Of a stretch of DNA of 64,000 nucleotides, positions 44,504-52,957 are shown in pieces. A program made the translations under genes and the position numbers. Below the pieces are notes generated by a model that was not told the origin of the DNA, did no database searches, and saw only the letters and a program-made list of their open reading frames with translations. Position 1 is the first letter of the stretch; every line of letters starts with the position of its first letter. The DNA comes from CAVSRC01 sp963798195 (lineage in GTDB: Bacteria; Pseudomonadota; Alphaproteobacteria; Rhizobiales; Kaistiaceae), in assembly GCA_963798195.1 (NCBI GenBank), contig CAWCSF010000002.1, positions 1 to 64,000 of the forward strand, given 5' to 3'.

Positions 44504-45545
44504 TTGCGTTTATTTCGACGAGCCCGCACCCGGGAATACGACCCGTACAAGCTGGCGAGCCCGCAAATCTATCTGTGGCGGATGACGATCTTTCTGATCA
44601 TCTCCGCATTCATCGCGCTTGCGCTGTATCGCCAGGTCCTGGCTGCATTCCAGGCCAATCCCGGCCTCAACGGCGTCATCATTGCCGTGCTTGCGATCGG
44701 CATCATTCTCGCCTTCCGGCAGGTACTGCGCTTGTTCCCGGAGATTCGCTGGGTCAACACGTTCCGCATCGCGGAACCCGGCATCGAAGTGGACCGCCCG
44801 CCGGTGCTGCTTGCGCCGATGGCGACGCTGCTCGGCGACCGTATCGGTCGCACGGCGATATCGACCCAGACGATGCGGTCGATCCTCGAACTCGATCCAG
44901 ATGCGGCTCGATGAAGATCGCGACATGAGCCGGTATCTGACCAGCTTGCTGATCTTCCTCGGCCTGCTCGGTACCTTCTGGGGTCTACTGCAGACCGTCG
45001 GCGCCGTCGCCGATACGATCCGCAATCTTGACGTTTCGTCGTCGAACACCGGCGTCATTTTCGAAGACCTGAAGGCCGGTCTCGCCGCACCGCTGAGCGG
45101 CATGGGCACCGCGTTCTCGTCGTCGCTGTTCGGTCTCGCCGGCTCGCTGGTTCTTGGCTTCCTCGACCTTCAGGCCGGCCAGGCGCAGAGCATGTTCTAC
45201 AATGACCTCGAGGACTGGCTGTCGACGGTGACCGACCTCGACCCCGAGGCGCTCGACCGGGGCGGCGCCACCACGGCCGAGGATCTGCGGCTTTCCATCG
45301 AGCGGCTTGCCCGCACGATCCAGGATGGACGCACAGGAGATAACGCCGCCGCCGCGGGCACGACGCGCGCAACGACGGCAATGGCAAATCTCGCGGAGGG
45401 CATTCAGGGGCTGGTTCAGCACATGCGCAGCGAGCAGCAGGTAGTCCGAAGCTGGGTCGAAACCCAATCCGAACAGCAGCGCGAGGTTCAGTCGCTGCTT
45501 GAGACGATCGCCCGCGCGTTGCAGAGCCCAACACCGGGAGAGTAA
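44504..45545 (+). CDS. MotA/TolQ/ExbB-like proton-channel protein, with a 1-nt insertion
   Basis: Two overlapping frames form one protein of 346 residues. The first holds membrane helices (IFLIISAFIALALYRQVLA, GVIIAVLAIGIILAFRQVLR) and EIRWVNTFRIAEPGIEV, ending at 44912-44914 soon after MRSILEL. Removing one C near 44890-44893 gives MRSILESIQMRLDEDRDMSR and joins the second frame: YLTSLLIFLGLLGTFWGLLQ, then GMGTAFSSSLFGLAGSLVLG, then QAGQAQSMFYNDLEDWLS and a helical tail. These are the TolQ/MotA channel helices. It is paired with the OmpA-domain gene that follows, 6 nt downstream. The pair resembles a stator (MotA/MotB) but not the flagellar one. Confidence 0.85.
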
Positions 45546-45551
45546 CCCGCC

Positions 45552-46580
45552 ATGGCCCGCGCCCGCCGCGCCGTCGCTCGCGCCGAATACTGGCCGAGTT
45601 TCGTCGACGTTCTGACCAACCTGCTGCTGGTCTTCATCTTCCTGCTGTCGATCTTCGCGCTCGTGCAGTTCCTGCTGAGCCGCGAGATTTCCGGCCGCGA
45701 CACCGTTCTCCAGCGCCTGAACGCGCAGATTGCGGAGCTGACCGAGCTACTCGCGATGGAGAAGGCGCGAAGCAGCGACACCTCCGACAGCCTGGCAACA
45801 CTGGAGGCCAGCCTCTCCGCCGCACAAAGCGAGCGTGACCGGCTGCGCAATCTCCTCGAATCGCAGGCCAACGCCTCCTCATCCGCGACGGATCGCATGG
45901 CCGCGCTGACCACCGATCTCGACAACGAAAAGCAGGTCAGCCAGCGGGCGCTGTCACAGGTCGAGCTTCTTAACCAGCAGATCGCGGCGTTGCGCCGCCA
46001 GATCGCCGCGTTGGAAACTGCGCTGGACGCATCGGAGCAGAAGGACAAGGAAAGCCAGACGCAGATCGCCGACCTCGGTCGACGGCTTAACGTGGCGCTT
46101 GCCCAGCGGGTGCAGGAGCTATCGCGCTACCGCTCCGACTTCTTCGGACGTCTGCGCGAAATCCTCGGCGACCGTCCCGACATCCGCATCGTTGGCGACC
46201 GCTTCGTCTTCCAGTCGGAAGTGCTGTTCGCAACCGGATCCGACGAGATCAACCCGCAAGGCCAAGTCGAGCTTAACAAGGTCGCGAGCGCCATCGTCGA
46301 ACTGATCCGAGAGATCCCCGAAGACATCCCCTGGGTGCTTCAGATCAATGGTCATACGGACAAGCGACCTATCACCGGAACGACCGGCCGGTTCAAATCG
46401 AACTGGGACCTCTCCGCTGCACGCGCCATTTCGGTCGTTCAGTATTTCGCCTCGCAGGGCATCCCGCCCGACCATCTCGTCGCCGCCGGTTACGGCGAAT
46501 TCCAGCCGCTGGAGCAGGGTGACAGCGACGAGGTCTACGCCAAGAACCGGCGTATCGAGCTGAAGCTAACTGAGCGCTAG
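45552..46580 (+). CDS. OmpA/MotB-domain protein with coiled coil
   Basis: A 342-residue inner-membrane protein. One helix near the N-terminus carries an Asp like the proton-channel Asp of MotB: YWPSFVDVLTNLLLVFIFLL. A long coiled coil follows (residues about 50-190), then an OmpA-like peptidoglycan-binding domain: VLFATGSDEINPQGQVEL, LQINGHTDKRPITGTTG, NWDLSAARAISVVQYF and YGEFQPLEQGD ending in NRRIELKLTER. Together with the upstream channel protein it should form a proton-powered envelope machine anchored to the wall. Its function in Rhizobiales is not known to me. Confidence 0.9.
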   Translation: MARARRAVARAEYWPSFVDVLTNLLLVFIFLLSIFALVQFLLSREISGRDTVLQRLNAQIAELTELLAMEKARSSDTSDSLATLEASLSAAQSERDRLRNLLESQANASSSATDRMAALTTDLDNEKQVSQRALSQVELLNQQIAALRRQIAALETALDASEQKDKESQTQIADLGRRLNVALAQRVQELSRYRSDFFGRLREILGDRPDIRIVGDRFVFQSEVLFATGSDEINPQGQVELNKVASAIVELIREIPEDIPWVLQINGHTDKRPITGTTGRFKSNWDLSAARAISVVQYFASQGIPPDHLVAAGYGEFQPLEQGDSDEVYAKNRRIELKLTER

Positions 46581-46655
46581 AACCGCAGTTTCACGCGGGT
46601 CCGGGTGTCACCGACAGTCTGGCGTGGCGCCCGAATTTGCCATAGGAATGGCGCC

Positions 46656-48434
46656 ATGCCCGAAGAGCGCACTGCACGCCGGCTGGCGGCAATCCTGGCC
46701 GCCGACGTGGTCGGCTATTCAAGGATGATGGGCGCCGACGAGGCCGGCACGCTGACCGCGCTCAAGCGGCATCGCGAGACTGTGTTCGATCCGGCGGTCA
46801 CGGCGCACAATGGCCGCATCGTCAAGCTGATCGGTGATGGGACGCTGGTGGAATTCCCCAGCGTCGTGGACGCGGTGGCGTGCGCCATGGCGATCCAGAT
46901 CGCGGCCGCCGCCGCTTCGAATGGGAGCAAGCCGGAAATCGTGCTCCGGATCGGCGTCAATCTTGGCGACATCATCATCGACGGCGACGATATCTACGGC
47001 GATGGCGTGAATGTCGCCGCGCGCCTTGAGCCTCTCGCTGAGCCGGGCGGCATCTGTGTAGCGTCGATCGTCAACGAAAGTGTCGGCAAGCGCGTCGACG
47101 TATCGTTCCAGGACGGCGGCGAGGTCCAGGTGAAAAACATCGACCGCCCGATCCGCGTGTGGAAATGGCATCCAAACGGCGCCGCGTCGAATACGGCACC
47201 GGCCAACGCGCCATCGCCGGTGAAGGCCGCGGCAATCGCTGAGCCAAAGGCATCGATCGCTGTACTGCCTTTCGACAACATGTCACACGATCCAGAACAG
47301 GAGTACTTCTCCGACGGGATCAGCGAAGACATCATCACCGATCTGTCGAAAGTTGCAGGCCTGATCGTCATCGCCCGCAACTCGAGCTTTGCCTACAAGG
47401 GCAAGGCCGTGGACATCCGAACTGTCGGACGCGAACTCGGCGTCCGCTCGGTTCTCGAGGGCAGCATCCGCCGCGCCGGCAATCGCGTGCGCATCAACGC
47501 ACAGCTCATCAACGCTGCCGACGGCGCCCACATATGGGCGGAGCGGTATGACCGGGAACTTACCGATATCTTCGAGGTCCAGGACGAGGTCACACAACAG
47601 ATCGTTGAGGCACTCAGGATCAATCTGTCGTCTTCCGAGCGCGCCCGCATTACCGAGATCGAAACCACCAACCTCGAAGCGCACGACTATTTCCTCAAGG
47701 GACGGGAGCTGCTGAGCAGCCCGGGCAGCGACCGATCGCTCTTCGATGAATGCAGCGCCCTGTTCCAGAAGGCGATCGATCTCGATCCGGGATACGCCGC
47801 CGCCTATGCCGCTCTCGGTTTTGCCAACGCGCTCGCCTACAACAACAACTGGACAGGCGACCCTCCGGCCGTATTGCGGAAAGCGATAGAACTCACCGGC
47901 AGAGCGATCGAACTGGCACCTGACGACCCGTACGCCCACTACGTCTACGCCGTTGCGATCGGCCTGGGTGGCGACTCTGAAGGCTCCCGCGCGTCAACGG
48001 AAAGGGCGCTGGCGCTGAACCCGAGCCTTGCAGCGGCCCACAACTCGCGCGGCGCGATCGAAATCTTCACCGGCAATCCCGCAGCCGCAATCCCGCACAT
48101 CGAGCAAGCCATCCGTCTCGACCCGGCATCCACCCGTGTTTATCTGCACTTCCTTGGCCTTGCCCACCTTCTTCTCGGCAACTACGAAACCGCAGTGGCG
48201 CATTTCCGCGAGCGTGTCCGTGAGGTGCCGAAGACCGATCTCACACGCACAATGCTGGCTTCTGCCCTCGGCCATCTGGGCGAGATCGACGCCGCCAGAC
48301 AGGTTTGGGATGAACTGATGGCGATCAATCCGAGCTACAATTTCGAGGAGCACATTGGCCGCCTGCCCTTCAAAAATCCCCCTGATCCGGCCCGGATTCG
48401 CGCGGGCATAGCCAAGGCTGGCCTGCCGAAATAG
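46656..48434 (+). CDS. Adenylate/guanylate cyclase with TPR domain
   Basis: A 592-residue class III nucleotide cyclase. The N-terminal catalytic domain has the metal-binding AADVVGYSRMMGADEAGT, the IVKLIGDGTLVEFPSVVDAV loop and RIGVNLGDIIIDGDDIYGDG. The middle resembles TolB-like N-terminal domains (AVLPFDNMSHDPEQEYFSDG, then RSVLEGSIRRAGNRVRINAQ). The C-terminal part consists of TPRs (YAAAYAALGFANALAYNNNW onward). This architecture is common in Bradyrhizobium and Mesorhizobium, often in many copies. No membrane segment is seen, so it is cytosolic. It stands between the stator-like pair and rpmE, where other Rhizobiales usually have an ABC exporter. A start further upstream at 46605 is possible. 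Confidence 0.88.
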   Translation: MPEERTARRLAAILAADVVGYSRMMGADEAGTLTALKRHRETVFDPAVTAHNGRIVKLIGDGTLVEFPSVVDAVACAMAIQIAAAAASNGSKPEIVLRIGVNLGDIIIDGDDIYGDGVNVAARLEPLAEPGGICVASIVNESVGKRVDVSFQDGGEVQVKNIDRPIRVWKWHPNGAASNTAPANAPSPVKAAAIAEPKASIAVLPFDNMSHDPEQEYFSDGISEDIITDLSKVAGLIVIARNSSFAYKGKAVDIRTVGRELGVRSVLEGSIRRAGNRVRINAQLINAADGAHIWAERYDRELTDIFEVQDEVTQQIVEALRINLSSSERARITEIETTNLEAHDYFLKGRELLSSPGSDRSLFDECSALFQKAIDLDPGYAAAYAALGFANALAYNNNWTGDPPAVLRKAIELTGRAIELAPDDPYAHYVYAVAIGLGGDSEGSRASTERALALNPSLAAAHNSRGAIEIFTGNPAAAIPHIEQAIRLDPASTRVYLHFLGLAHLLLGNYETAVAHFRERVREVPKTDLTRTMLASALGHLGEIDAARQVWDELMAINPSYNFEEHIGRLPFKNPPDPARIRAGIAKAGLPK

Positions 48435-48540
48435 GGCGGGATGCTGGCCAATGCGTTGACCCCTCCCCCGGCTCCGGCTATATCCGCCGCCACGAGCCGC
48501 CGGCATGCCCCGGCACCCCATGAAATCCAGGGCCCAAGCC

Positions 48541-48771
48541 ATGAAGAAAGAGATCCATCCCGACTACCACGACATCAAGGTCGTGATGACCGACGGGACC
48601 GAGTACACGACCCGCTCGACCTATGGCGAGCCCGGCGCAACGCTTCATCTCGACATCGACCCCAAGACCCATCCGGCGTGGACCGGCGGCGGCCAGCACA
48701 TCGTCGACCGCGGCGGTCGCGTGTCGCGCTTCAAGACCCGCTACAAGGGCCTGATGGGCGGCGACAGCTGA
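48541..48771 (+). CDS. rpmE: 50S ribosomal protein L31
   Basis: A 76-residue protein beginning MKKEIHPDYHDIKVVMTDG, with YTTRSTYG and the ending HPAWTGGGQHIVDRGGRVSR. It lacks the CxxC pair of the zinc-binding form, as expected for the alphaproteobacterial type. ATG 48541 matches the family; an upstream ATG adds 12 unmatched residues. A strong terminator follows at 48802-48824. Confidence 0.96.
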   Translation: MKKEIHPDYHDIKVVMTDGTEYTTRSTYGEPGATLHLDIDPKTHPAWTGGGQHIVDRGGRVSRFKTRYKGLMGGDS

Positions 48772-48801
48772 GCCGAACAAGCCTTCGAGACGTTCGTGAA
48801 G

Positions 48802-48824
48802 CCCCGGCCCAGCGCCGGGGTTTT
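48802..48824 (+). terminator. Rho-independent terminator after rpmE
   Basis: CCCCGGC (48802-48808) pairs with GCCGGGG (48814-48820) and is followed by TTTTGCTTTG. The element is close enough to the convergent gene at 48833 to end that transcript as well. Confidence 0.8.
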
Positions 48825-48832
48825 GCTTTGGG

Positions 48833-49354
48833 TCAGCGTCCGCCGAAGGCGTCGGCGATGCGATTGAGGTCCGCAGCGACCGGATTGACGCTGGTTTCCG
48901 CAGGCTGGCGAAGCGCAGCTTCGAGGCGAACCACCCGCTCTTTTAGCCGCAGCGACCGGTCGATCAGGTCCTTCAACGCCTTGGGCAAGTCGTCCCAGCC
49001 AATCCCGTCGGTAGCCGAAGAAACGCCGTTCAGCTTCACTTTGGCGCGCTCCTGGCTCGCCTGCTCCGCGGTAATGTCGCCCTCGTTAACGGCGCGTTGC
49101 AGGAGCAACCAGGAGGCGAGCTGCATCAGGCGGGTCGTCAGGCGCATGGATTCGGCAGCGTAGGACAGCGAACCCGCCCGCGACAGCCGCTGGGATTCGC
49201 GACGGCCGTCCTTGTCGAGGTAGGTGGCAGTCTCCTCGACCAACGCCATCCCCTCGCGAAACATAGCCTTGAAGGCCTCGGATCCCGCCAGGCGATGCCC
49301 GAAGACGACCGGTTCCGCGCTGGCCCGGCCCGCTACTGATCTTTCCTCGCTCAT
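48833..49354 (-). CDS. DUF1465 family protein (RcdA-like)
   Basis: A 173-residue helical protein of family DUF1465, to which Caulobacter RcdA belongs. The first half has AFKAMFREGMALVEETATYL and RLMQLASWLLLQRAVNEGDI; later LKDLIDRSLRLKERVVRLEA is a coiled coil. RcdA helps ClpXP degrade CtrA in the cell cycle; the Rhizobiales homologues are less studied. Two candidate CtrA boxes occur elsewhere in this window. A terminator lies upstream, so it has its own promoter. Confidence 0.85.
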   Translation of the reverse strand: MSEERSVAGRASAEPVVFGHRLAGSEAFKAMFREGMALVEETATYLDKDGRRESQRLSRAGSLSYAAESMRLTTRLMQLASWLLLQRAVNEGDITAEQASQERAKVKLNGVSSATDGIGWDDLPKALKDLIDRSLRLKERVVRLEAALRQPAETSVNPVAADLNRIADAFGGR

Positions 49355-49465
49355 TCCAACGCTCGCGCTGCGACGACCCGTTCCGGGGCATTTTCGGAAA
49401 ACACCGCAAATCCCGGGCCACGCACGTCATCCCATCCCCGTCCCCAGAGGGCAAGGGTCGAGAAA

Positions 49466-49500
49466 AAAGAGCCGCACGAGGCGGCTCTGAAAAGTTTTTG
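49466..49500. terminator. Bidirectional terminator-like hairpin
   Basis: AGAGCCGC (49469-49476) and GCGGCTCT (49482-49489) form a perfect stem. It has AAAAAA on the left and AAAAGTTTTT on the right. No gene on the plus strand ends here; the hairpin sits between the start of the DUF1465 gene and the DUF1192 gene, so it most likely ends the DUF1192 transcript on the minus strand. Confidence 0.65.
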
Positions 49501-49666
49501 ACAGGGAGGCGTCAAGAGTGGACAGGAGCCACTCGAATCCAGATGACTGGACGAGGATCAGTTAAGCTCCGTAAAGCCTAAGGATTGGTTAACGCGACTG
49601 ACGAGAGTTGGCGGATCGGTTGGGGTGATTCCGCCACGAACGTCCCAAAACGGGAGGATTCGCGCC

Positions 49667-49852
49667 TCACCGCTTGAAGAACGCGGCGGCAACTTCCGCG
49701 CTTGCCTGTTTCGTCGCAATAGCTTCCTCGATCCGCGCGATTTCGCCATTGAGCAGGGCTATGCGCTCGGCCAGTTCGCTCAGCGACAGCGTCGAGAGAT
49801 CCTCGCCAACCTCGTGCGCCAGCTTCTTCTTCGGTGCCGCTTCTTCGTCCAT
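49667..49852 (-). CDS. DUF1192 small protein
   Basis: A 61-residue protein: charged start (MDEEAAPKKKLAHEVGEDL), then a helical part SLSELAERIALLNGEIARIE with a leucine heptad, ending FFKR. This fits DUF1192, a short coiled-coil family restricted to Alphaproteobacteria. Function unknown. A GAGGAGG-like site precedes the ATG. It is divergent from the quinone oxidoreductase gene, with 76 nt between starts. Confidence 0.85.
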   Translation of the reverse strand: MDEEAAPKKKLAHEVGEDLSTLSLSELAERIALLNGEIARIEEAIATKQASAEVAAAFFKR

Positions 49853-49928
49853 GGTTTCCTCCTCGCACCCCGAACCTAGCGGCGGCAACGTCGATTGTCA
49901 GCGCATGCACACCCGGTTAGGACGGGGC

Positions 49929-50933
49929 ATGCTCGATCTTCCCAAATCCATGACCGTCATAGCCATCACGGAGCCCGGCGGACTCGACAAGCTGGTGTTG
50001 GCCGAGCGGCCCCTGCCGGAGCCTGGCGAGAACGAGATCCTGGTGCGCGTGCGCGCCGCCGGCGTCAACCGGCCCGACGTTTTGCAGAGACAGGGGCGAC
50101 ACCCACCGCCCGCAAGCGCTCCGCCCGACGTTCCAGGCCTGGAAATTGCCGGCGAGGTCGTGGCCCTCGGCAAAGGCGCCGCGCGATACGCGGCAGGCGA
50201 TACCGTGACGGCGCTGGTGCCCGGCGGCGGCTACGCTGAATTCTGCAAGGTCCACGAGAGCAATGCTCTGCCTGTGCCCGACGGTTTCAGCATGGTCGAG
50301 GCGGCGGCGATCCCCGAGACGTTCTTCACGGTCTGGCCGAACCTGTTCGACCGCGGCCACCTTGCGGCAGGAGAGACGCTGCTTGTCCACGGCGGGACAT
50401 CTGGCATCGGGACCGTCGCCATTCAGCTGGCGAAAGCCTTCGGCGCGAAGGTGATCGCCACCGCCGGCAGCGCGGAGAAGTGCGCTGCATGCGTCGAGCT
50501 CGGGGCCGACGCCGCGATCAACTATCGCAAGGAAGACTTCGTCTCCCGTGTCGGAGAGATCACGGAGGGTCATGGGGCCGACGTGATCATCGACCTGATC
50601 GGCGGCGATTATGTCATGCGCAACTACGCCGCCGCTGCCGAGGAAGGCCGTATTGTGCAGATCGGCCTCCAGCACGGCGCCAAGGTCGAGACCAATTTCG
50701 GCGTGCTCATGTCCAAGCGCCTGACCCACACCGGCTCGACGCTCCGCCACCGGCCGGTGGCGTTCAAGGCCAGCGTTGCCGAAGCGCTGCGGTTCAAGGT
50801 GTGGCCGCTGCTGGAAGCGCGCACGGTTGCGCCGGTGATCGATTCGACCTTTCCGTTGGCCGAAGCAGCAAAGGCGCAGGAGCACATGGAAGCCTCCGCG
50901 CACATCGGCAAGATCGTGCTGACGGTCGGCTAG
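49929..50933 (+). CDS. NAD(P)H:quinone oxidoreductase (QOR, zeta-crystallin type)
   Basis: A 334-residue zinc-free medium-chain reductase. The N-terminal part has EPGGLDKLVLAERPLPEPGE and GVNRPDVLQRQG. The NAD(P)H motif GETLLVHGGTSGIGTVAIQL and the following KVIATAGSAEKC belong to the PIG3/QOR group. ATG 49929 (LDLPKSMTVIAI) was chosen because GGACGGGG lies before it; the ATG at 49950 has no site. The gene order with DUF1192 and DUF1013 is common in Rhizobiales. Confidence 0.9.
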   Translation: MLDLPKSMTVIAITEPGGLDKLVLAERPLPEPGENEILVRVRAAGVNRPDVLQRQGRHPPPASAPPDVPGLEIAGEVVALGKGAARYAAGDTVTALVPGGGYAEFCKVHESNALPVPDGFSMVEAAAIPETFFTVWPNLFDRGHLAAGETLLVHGGTSGIGTVAIQLAKAFGAKVIATAGSAEKCAACVELGADAAINYRKEDFVSRVGEITEGHGADVIIDLIGGDYVMRNYAAAAEEGRIVQIGLQHGAKVETNFGVLMSKRLTHTGSTLRHRPVAFKASVAEALRFKVWPLLEARTVAPVIDSTFPLAEAAKAQEHMEASAHIGKIVLTVG

Positions 50934-51059
50934 ATTTCGCGCCAGCGAATAGGTTTGCGTCGCGACGGGCGAAGCCCTATATAGGCCGCAATCCCCTCAA
51001 CTCACTCGAGGAAACGGTTCGCCGGGCGGAAATTCCGGCGGAACGACCGGGAGAAACAT

Positions 51060-51797
51060 ATGACGACTGCCATTCCTTTGATGCCCAAGGCGACCGCCGT
51101 CTGGCTGGTCGAGAACACCGCCCTTTCCTTCGATCAGATCGCCGAATTTTGCCGGCTGCATCCGCTCGAGGTCCAGGCCATCGCCGATGGCGAGGCCGCC
51201 CAGTCGATCAAGGGCCTCGACCCGATCCTGACCGGTCAGCTGACCCGCGAGGCGATCGAGAAGGCCGAGAAGGATCCCGCTGCGCGGCTTGGGCTGACGC
51301 AGCAGACCGTCCGCGCGCCGGTCGCCAAGCGCAAGGGACCTCGCTACACGCCGGTGTCGCGTCGCCAGGATCGGCCGAACGCCATTCTGTGGCTGCTCCG
51401 CAATCACGCCGAACTGAAGGACGCCGCGATCATGCGCCTCGTCGGCACAACCAAGCCGACGATCGAATCGATCCGCAGCCGTTCGCACTGGAACGCCAAC
51501 AACCTTCAGCCGATGGATCCGGTGACACTCGGCCTGTGCTCGCAGATCGATCTCGACTTCGAGGTAGAGAAGGCGTCCAAGAACGCGCCGCCGCAGGAAG
51601 CCGAAGCCGAAGGCGCGACGCTCCTCCCGGCTTCACACACGACTTCGGCCGCCGCTGCGTTGGCAGCGGCCGTGTCGGCACAGCCTCAGATGGACGCAGA
51701 GCGCAACGCCAAGCGCGAAGAAGAGCGCGAGGCCGATGCGGTCTTCGCCAAGCTCAAATCGATGAAGGGTTCGGACGAATCCAGCGACGAAACCTGA
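51060..51797 (+). CDS. trcR: DUF1013 protein, TrcR-like cell-cycle transcriptional regulator
   Basis: A 245-residue protein of family DUF1013. The N-terminal part reads PLMPKATAVWLVENTALSFD, FCRLHPLEVQAIADGEAAQS and DPILTGQLTREAIEKAEKD. After KRKGPRYTPVSRRQDRPNAI is a helix-turn-helix-like region, AAIMRLVGTTKPTIESIRSR, with HWNANNLQPMDPVTLGLCSQ behind it. The tail is acidic and flexible. Caulobacter TrcR of this family regulates cell-cycle genes. The 126-nt gap before it may hold a promoter. Confidence 0.85.
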   Translation: MTTAIPLMPKATAVWLVENTALSFDQIAEFCRLHPLEVQAIADGEAAQSIKGLDPILTGQLTREAIEKAEKDPAARLGLTQQTVRAPVAKRKGPRYTPVSRRQDRPNAILWLLRNHAELKDAAIMRLVGTTKPTIESIRSRSHWNANNLQPMDPVTLGLCSQIDLDFEVEKASKNAPPQEAEAEGATLLPASHTTSAAAALAAAVSAQPQMDAERNAKREEEREADAVFAKLKSMKGSDESSDET

Positions 51798-52481
51798 TCA
51801 CGGCGCCCGGGTGACGCGCGCGAGGTAGTCCTCCAGCGTCCGCCCGGGCTCGCGATCGAACCGGTCGACAGTCAGTTCGAGATTGTCGGCGCGATCGACG
51901 CGGAACGTCCGAAAGTCTTCCCTGAGCTCGCACCACGCTGCGAGCGTCCACACCTGGCCCCAGAAATGCAGCGCCAGCGGCCGCACGGTCCGCCGGCTGC
52001 CGCCGCCCTCGGCATCGCGGTAGGCGAAGCGCGCCTTCACGCGGGTATCGATCGCCTTGCCGAAGGCGTCGAGGTTGTCGCGCTCGCCATCCTGGATCCG
52101 GAAACCCGACGCGAAGATGGGAACACGCTGCGCCGCGCGCATGCGATCGTCGGGAACGACCTCGCCGATTTTAACCAGTGCCTCATTCGCCGCGGCGGCG
52201 AGGCTCTTCCCCGCCCACGCCTTGACCATGCGTGCGCCGACGATCAGCGCCTCGATTTCCGATGGCAGAAACATCAGCGGCGGCAACTGATAGCCTGGGC
52301 GCAGCAGGTAGCCGACGCCGGCCGCACCATCGATCGGAACACCCGACGCCTGCAGATCGCGGATATCCCGATAGACCGTGCGCACCGATACTTCCAGCTT
52401 CGCAGCGAGCGCATTCGCGGTGACCAGGCGGTCGCCGCGAAGCTGCTGGATGATCTCGAAGAGGCGATCGGCGCGGCGCAT
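51798..52481 (-). CDS. YafY-type WYL-domain transcriptional regulator
   Basis: A 227-residue repressor-type protein. The N-terminal winged helix reads RADRLFEIIQQLRGDRLVTA and SVRTVYRDIRDLQASGVPID, followed by the DEOR-like wing. The C-terminal WYL domain includes RTVRPLALHFWGQVWTLAAW (where WYL is replaced by W-TLAAW) and the FRTFRVDRADNLELT. Ligands of such domains are nucleic acids or nucleotides. It is divergent from nothing close, but lies 12 nt upstream of the VOC gene on the same strand order (VOC ends at 52494), so both may be cotranscribed. Confidence 0.87.
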   Translation of the reverse strand: MRRADRLFEIIQQLRGDRLVTANALAAKLEVSVRTVYRDIRDLQASGVPIDGAAGVGYLLRPGYQLPPLMFLPSEIEALIVGARMVKAWAGKSLAAAANEALVKIGEVVPDDRMRAAQRVPIFASGFRIQDGERDNLDAFGKAIDTRVKARFAYRDAEGGGSRRTVRPLALHFWGQVWTLAAWCELREDFRTFRVDRADNLELTVDRFDREPGRTLEDYLARVTRAP

Positions 52482-52493
52482 GGGAGCCGGTTC

Positions 52494-52880
52494 CTACGAG
52501 ACGGCGTGGAGCCCCACGCGATTACCCTCGCTGTCGCGAATATGGAAGAACGAACCCATACCCGGAGGCAGATCTATGCGTGGCGTCAGCAGTGCGCCAC
52601 CCGCTTTTTCGACGCGCCCGACGACATCGTCGAGGTGACCGTTGCAGTTGATGTAAACAACTGTCCCGGTCTCATTGCCGGCGAGATTTGGCGCTTCCAT
52701 GACACAGCCCGAGACATGCGGCCGCTGGTAGGGGAACACACCCATGCGCTGGTCGCCAAAGCTCTGGCGCAGAAGGCTGGCGTCGAAGATCGTTTCATAG
52801 AATTTCGCCGCCCGGTCGAAATCGGTCGCCGGAATTTCGAACCACACGGCAACATTGTCGCGCTCGTCAATCATGCTCAT
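52494..52880 (-). CDS. VOC (glyoxalase-like) family protein
   Basis: A 128-residue protein of the vicinal oxygen chelate fold with two beta-alpha repeats: VAVWFEIPATDFDRAAKFYE and the second starting TGTVVYINCNGHLDDVVGRV. It ends FFHIRDSEGNRVGLHAV, the usual closing of this subfamily. Specific substrate unknown. ATG 52880 was chosen because GGGAG lies 7 nt ahead. It is located between a NUDIX gene and the WYL regulator, which may control it; such YafY-VOC pairs are frequent. Confidence 0.87.
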   Translation of the reverse strand: MSMIDERDNVAVWFEIPATDFDRAAKFYETIFDASLLRQSFGDQRMGVFPYQRPHVSGCVMEAPNLAGNETGTVVYINCNGHLDDVVGRVEKAGGALLTPRIDLPPGMGSFFHIRDSEGNRVGLHAVS

Positions 52881-52957
52881 GACATCTCTCCCGTTTGCCA
52901 TCTCAGATGACCTGAGGTGTCGAGAGACCTTACGCGCGGCCCACTGACAGCCTTCTG

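Noticed and set aside
44504..46580. Zorya-type anti-phage system (ZorA/ZorB)
   Set aside because: The MotA-like and OmpA-like pair recalls ZorAB, but there is no zorC, zorD or zorE next to it. Neighbours are housekeeping genes in a conserved order, and similar pairs are common in Rhizobiales.
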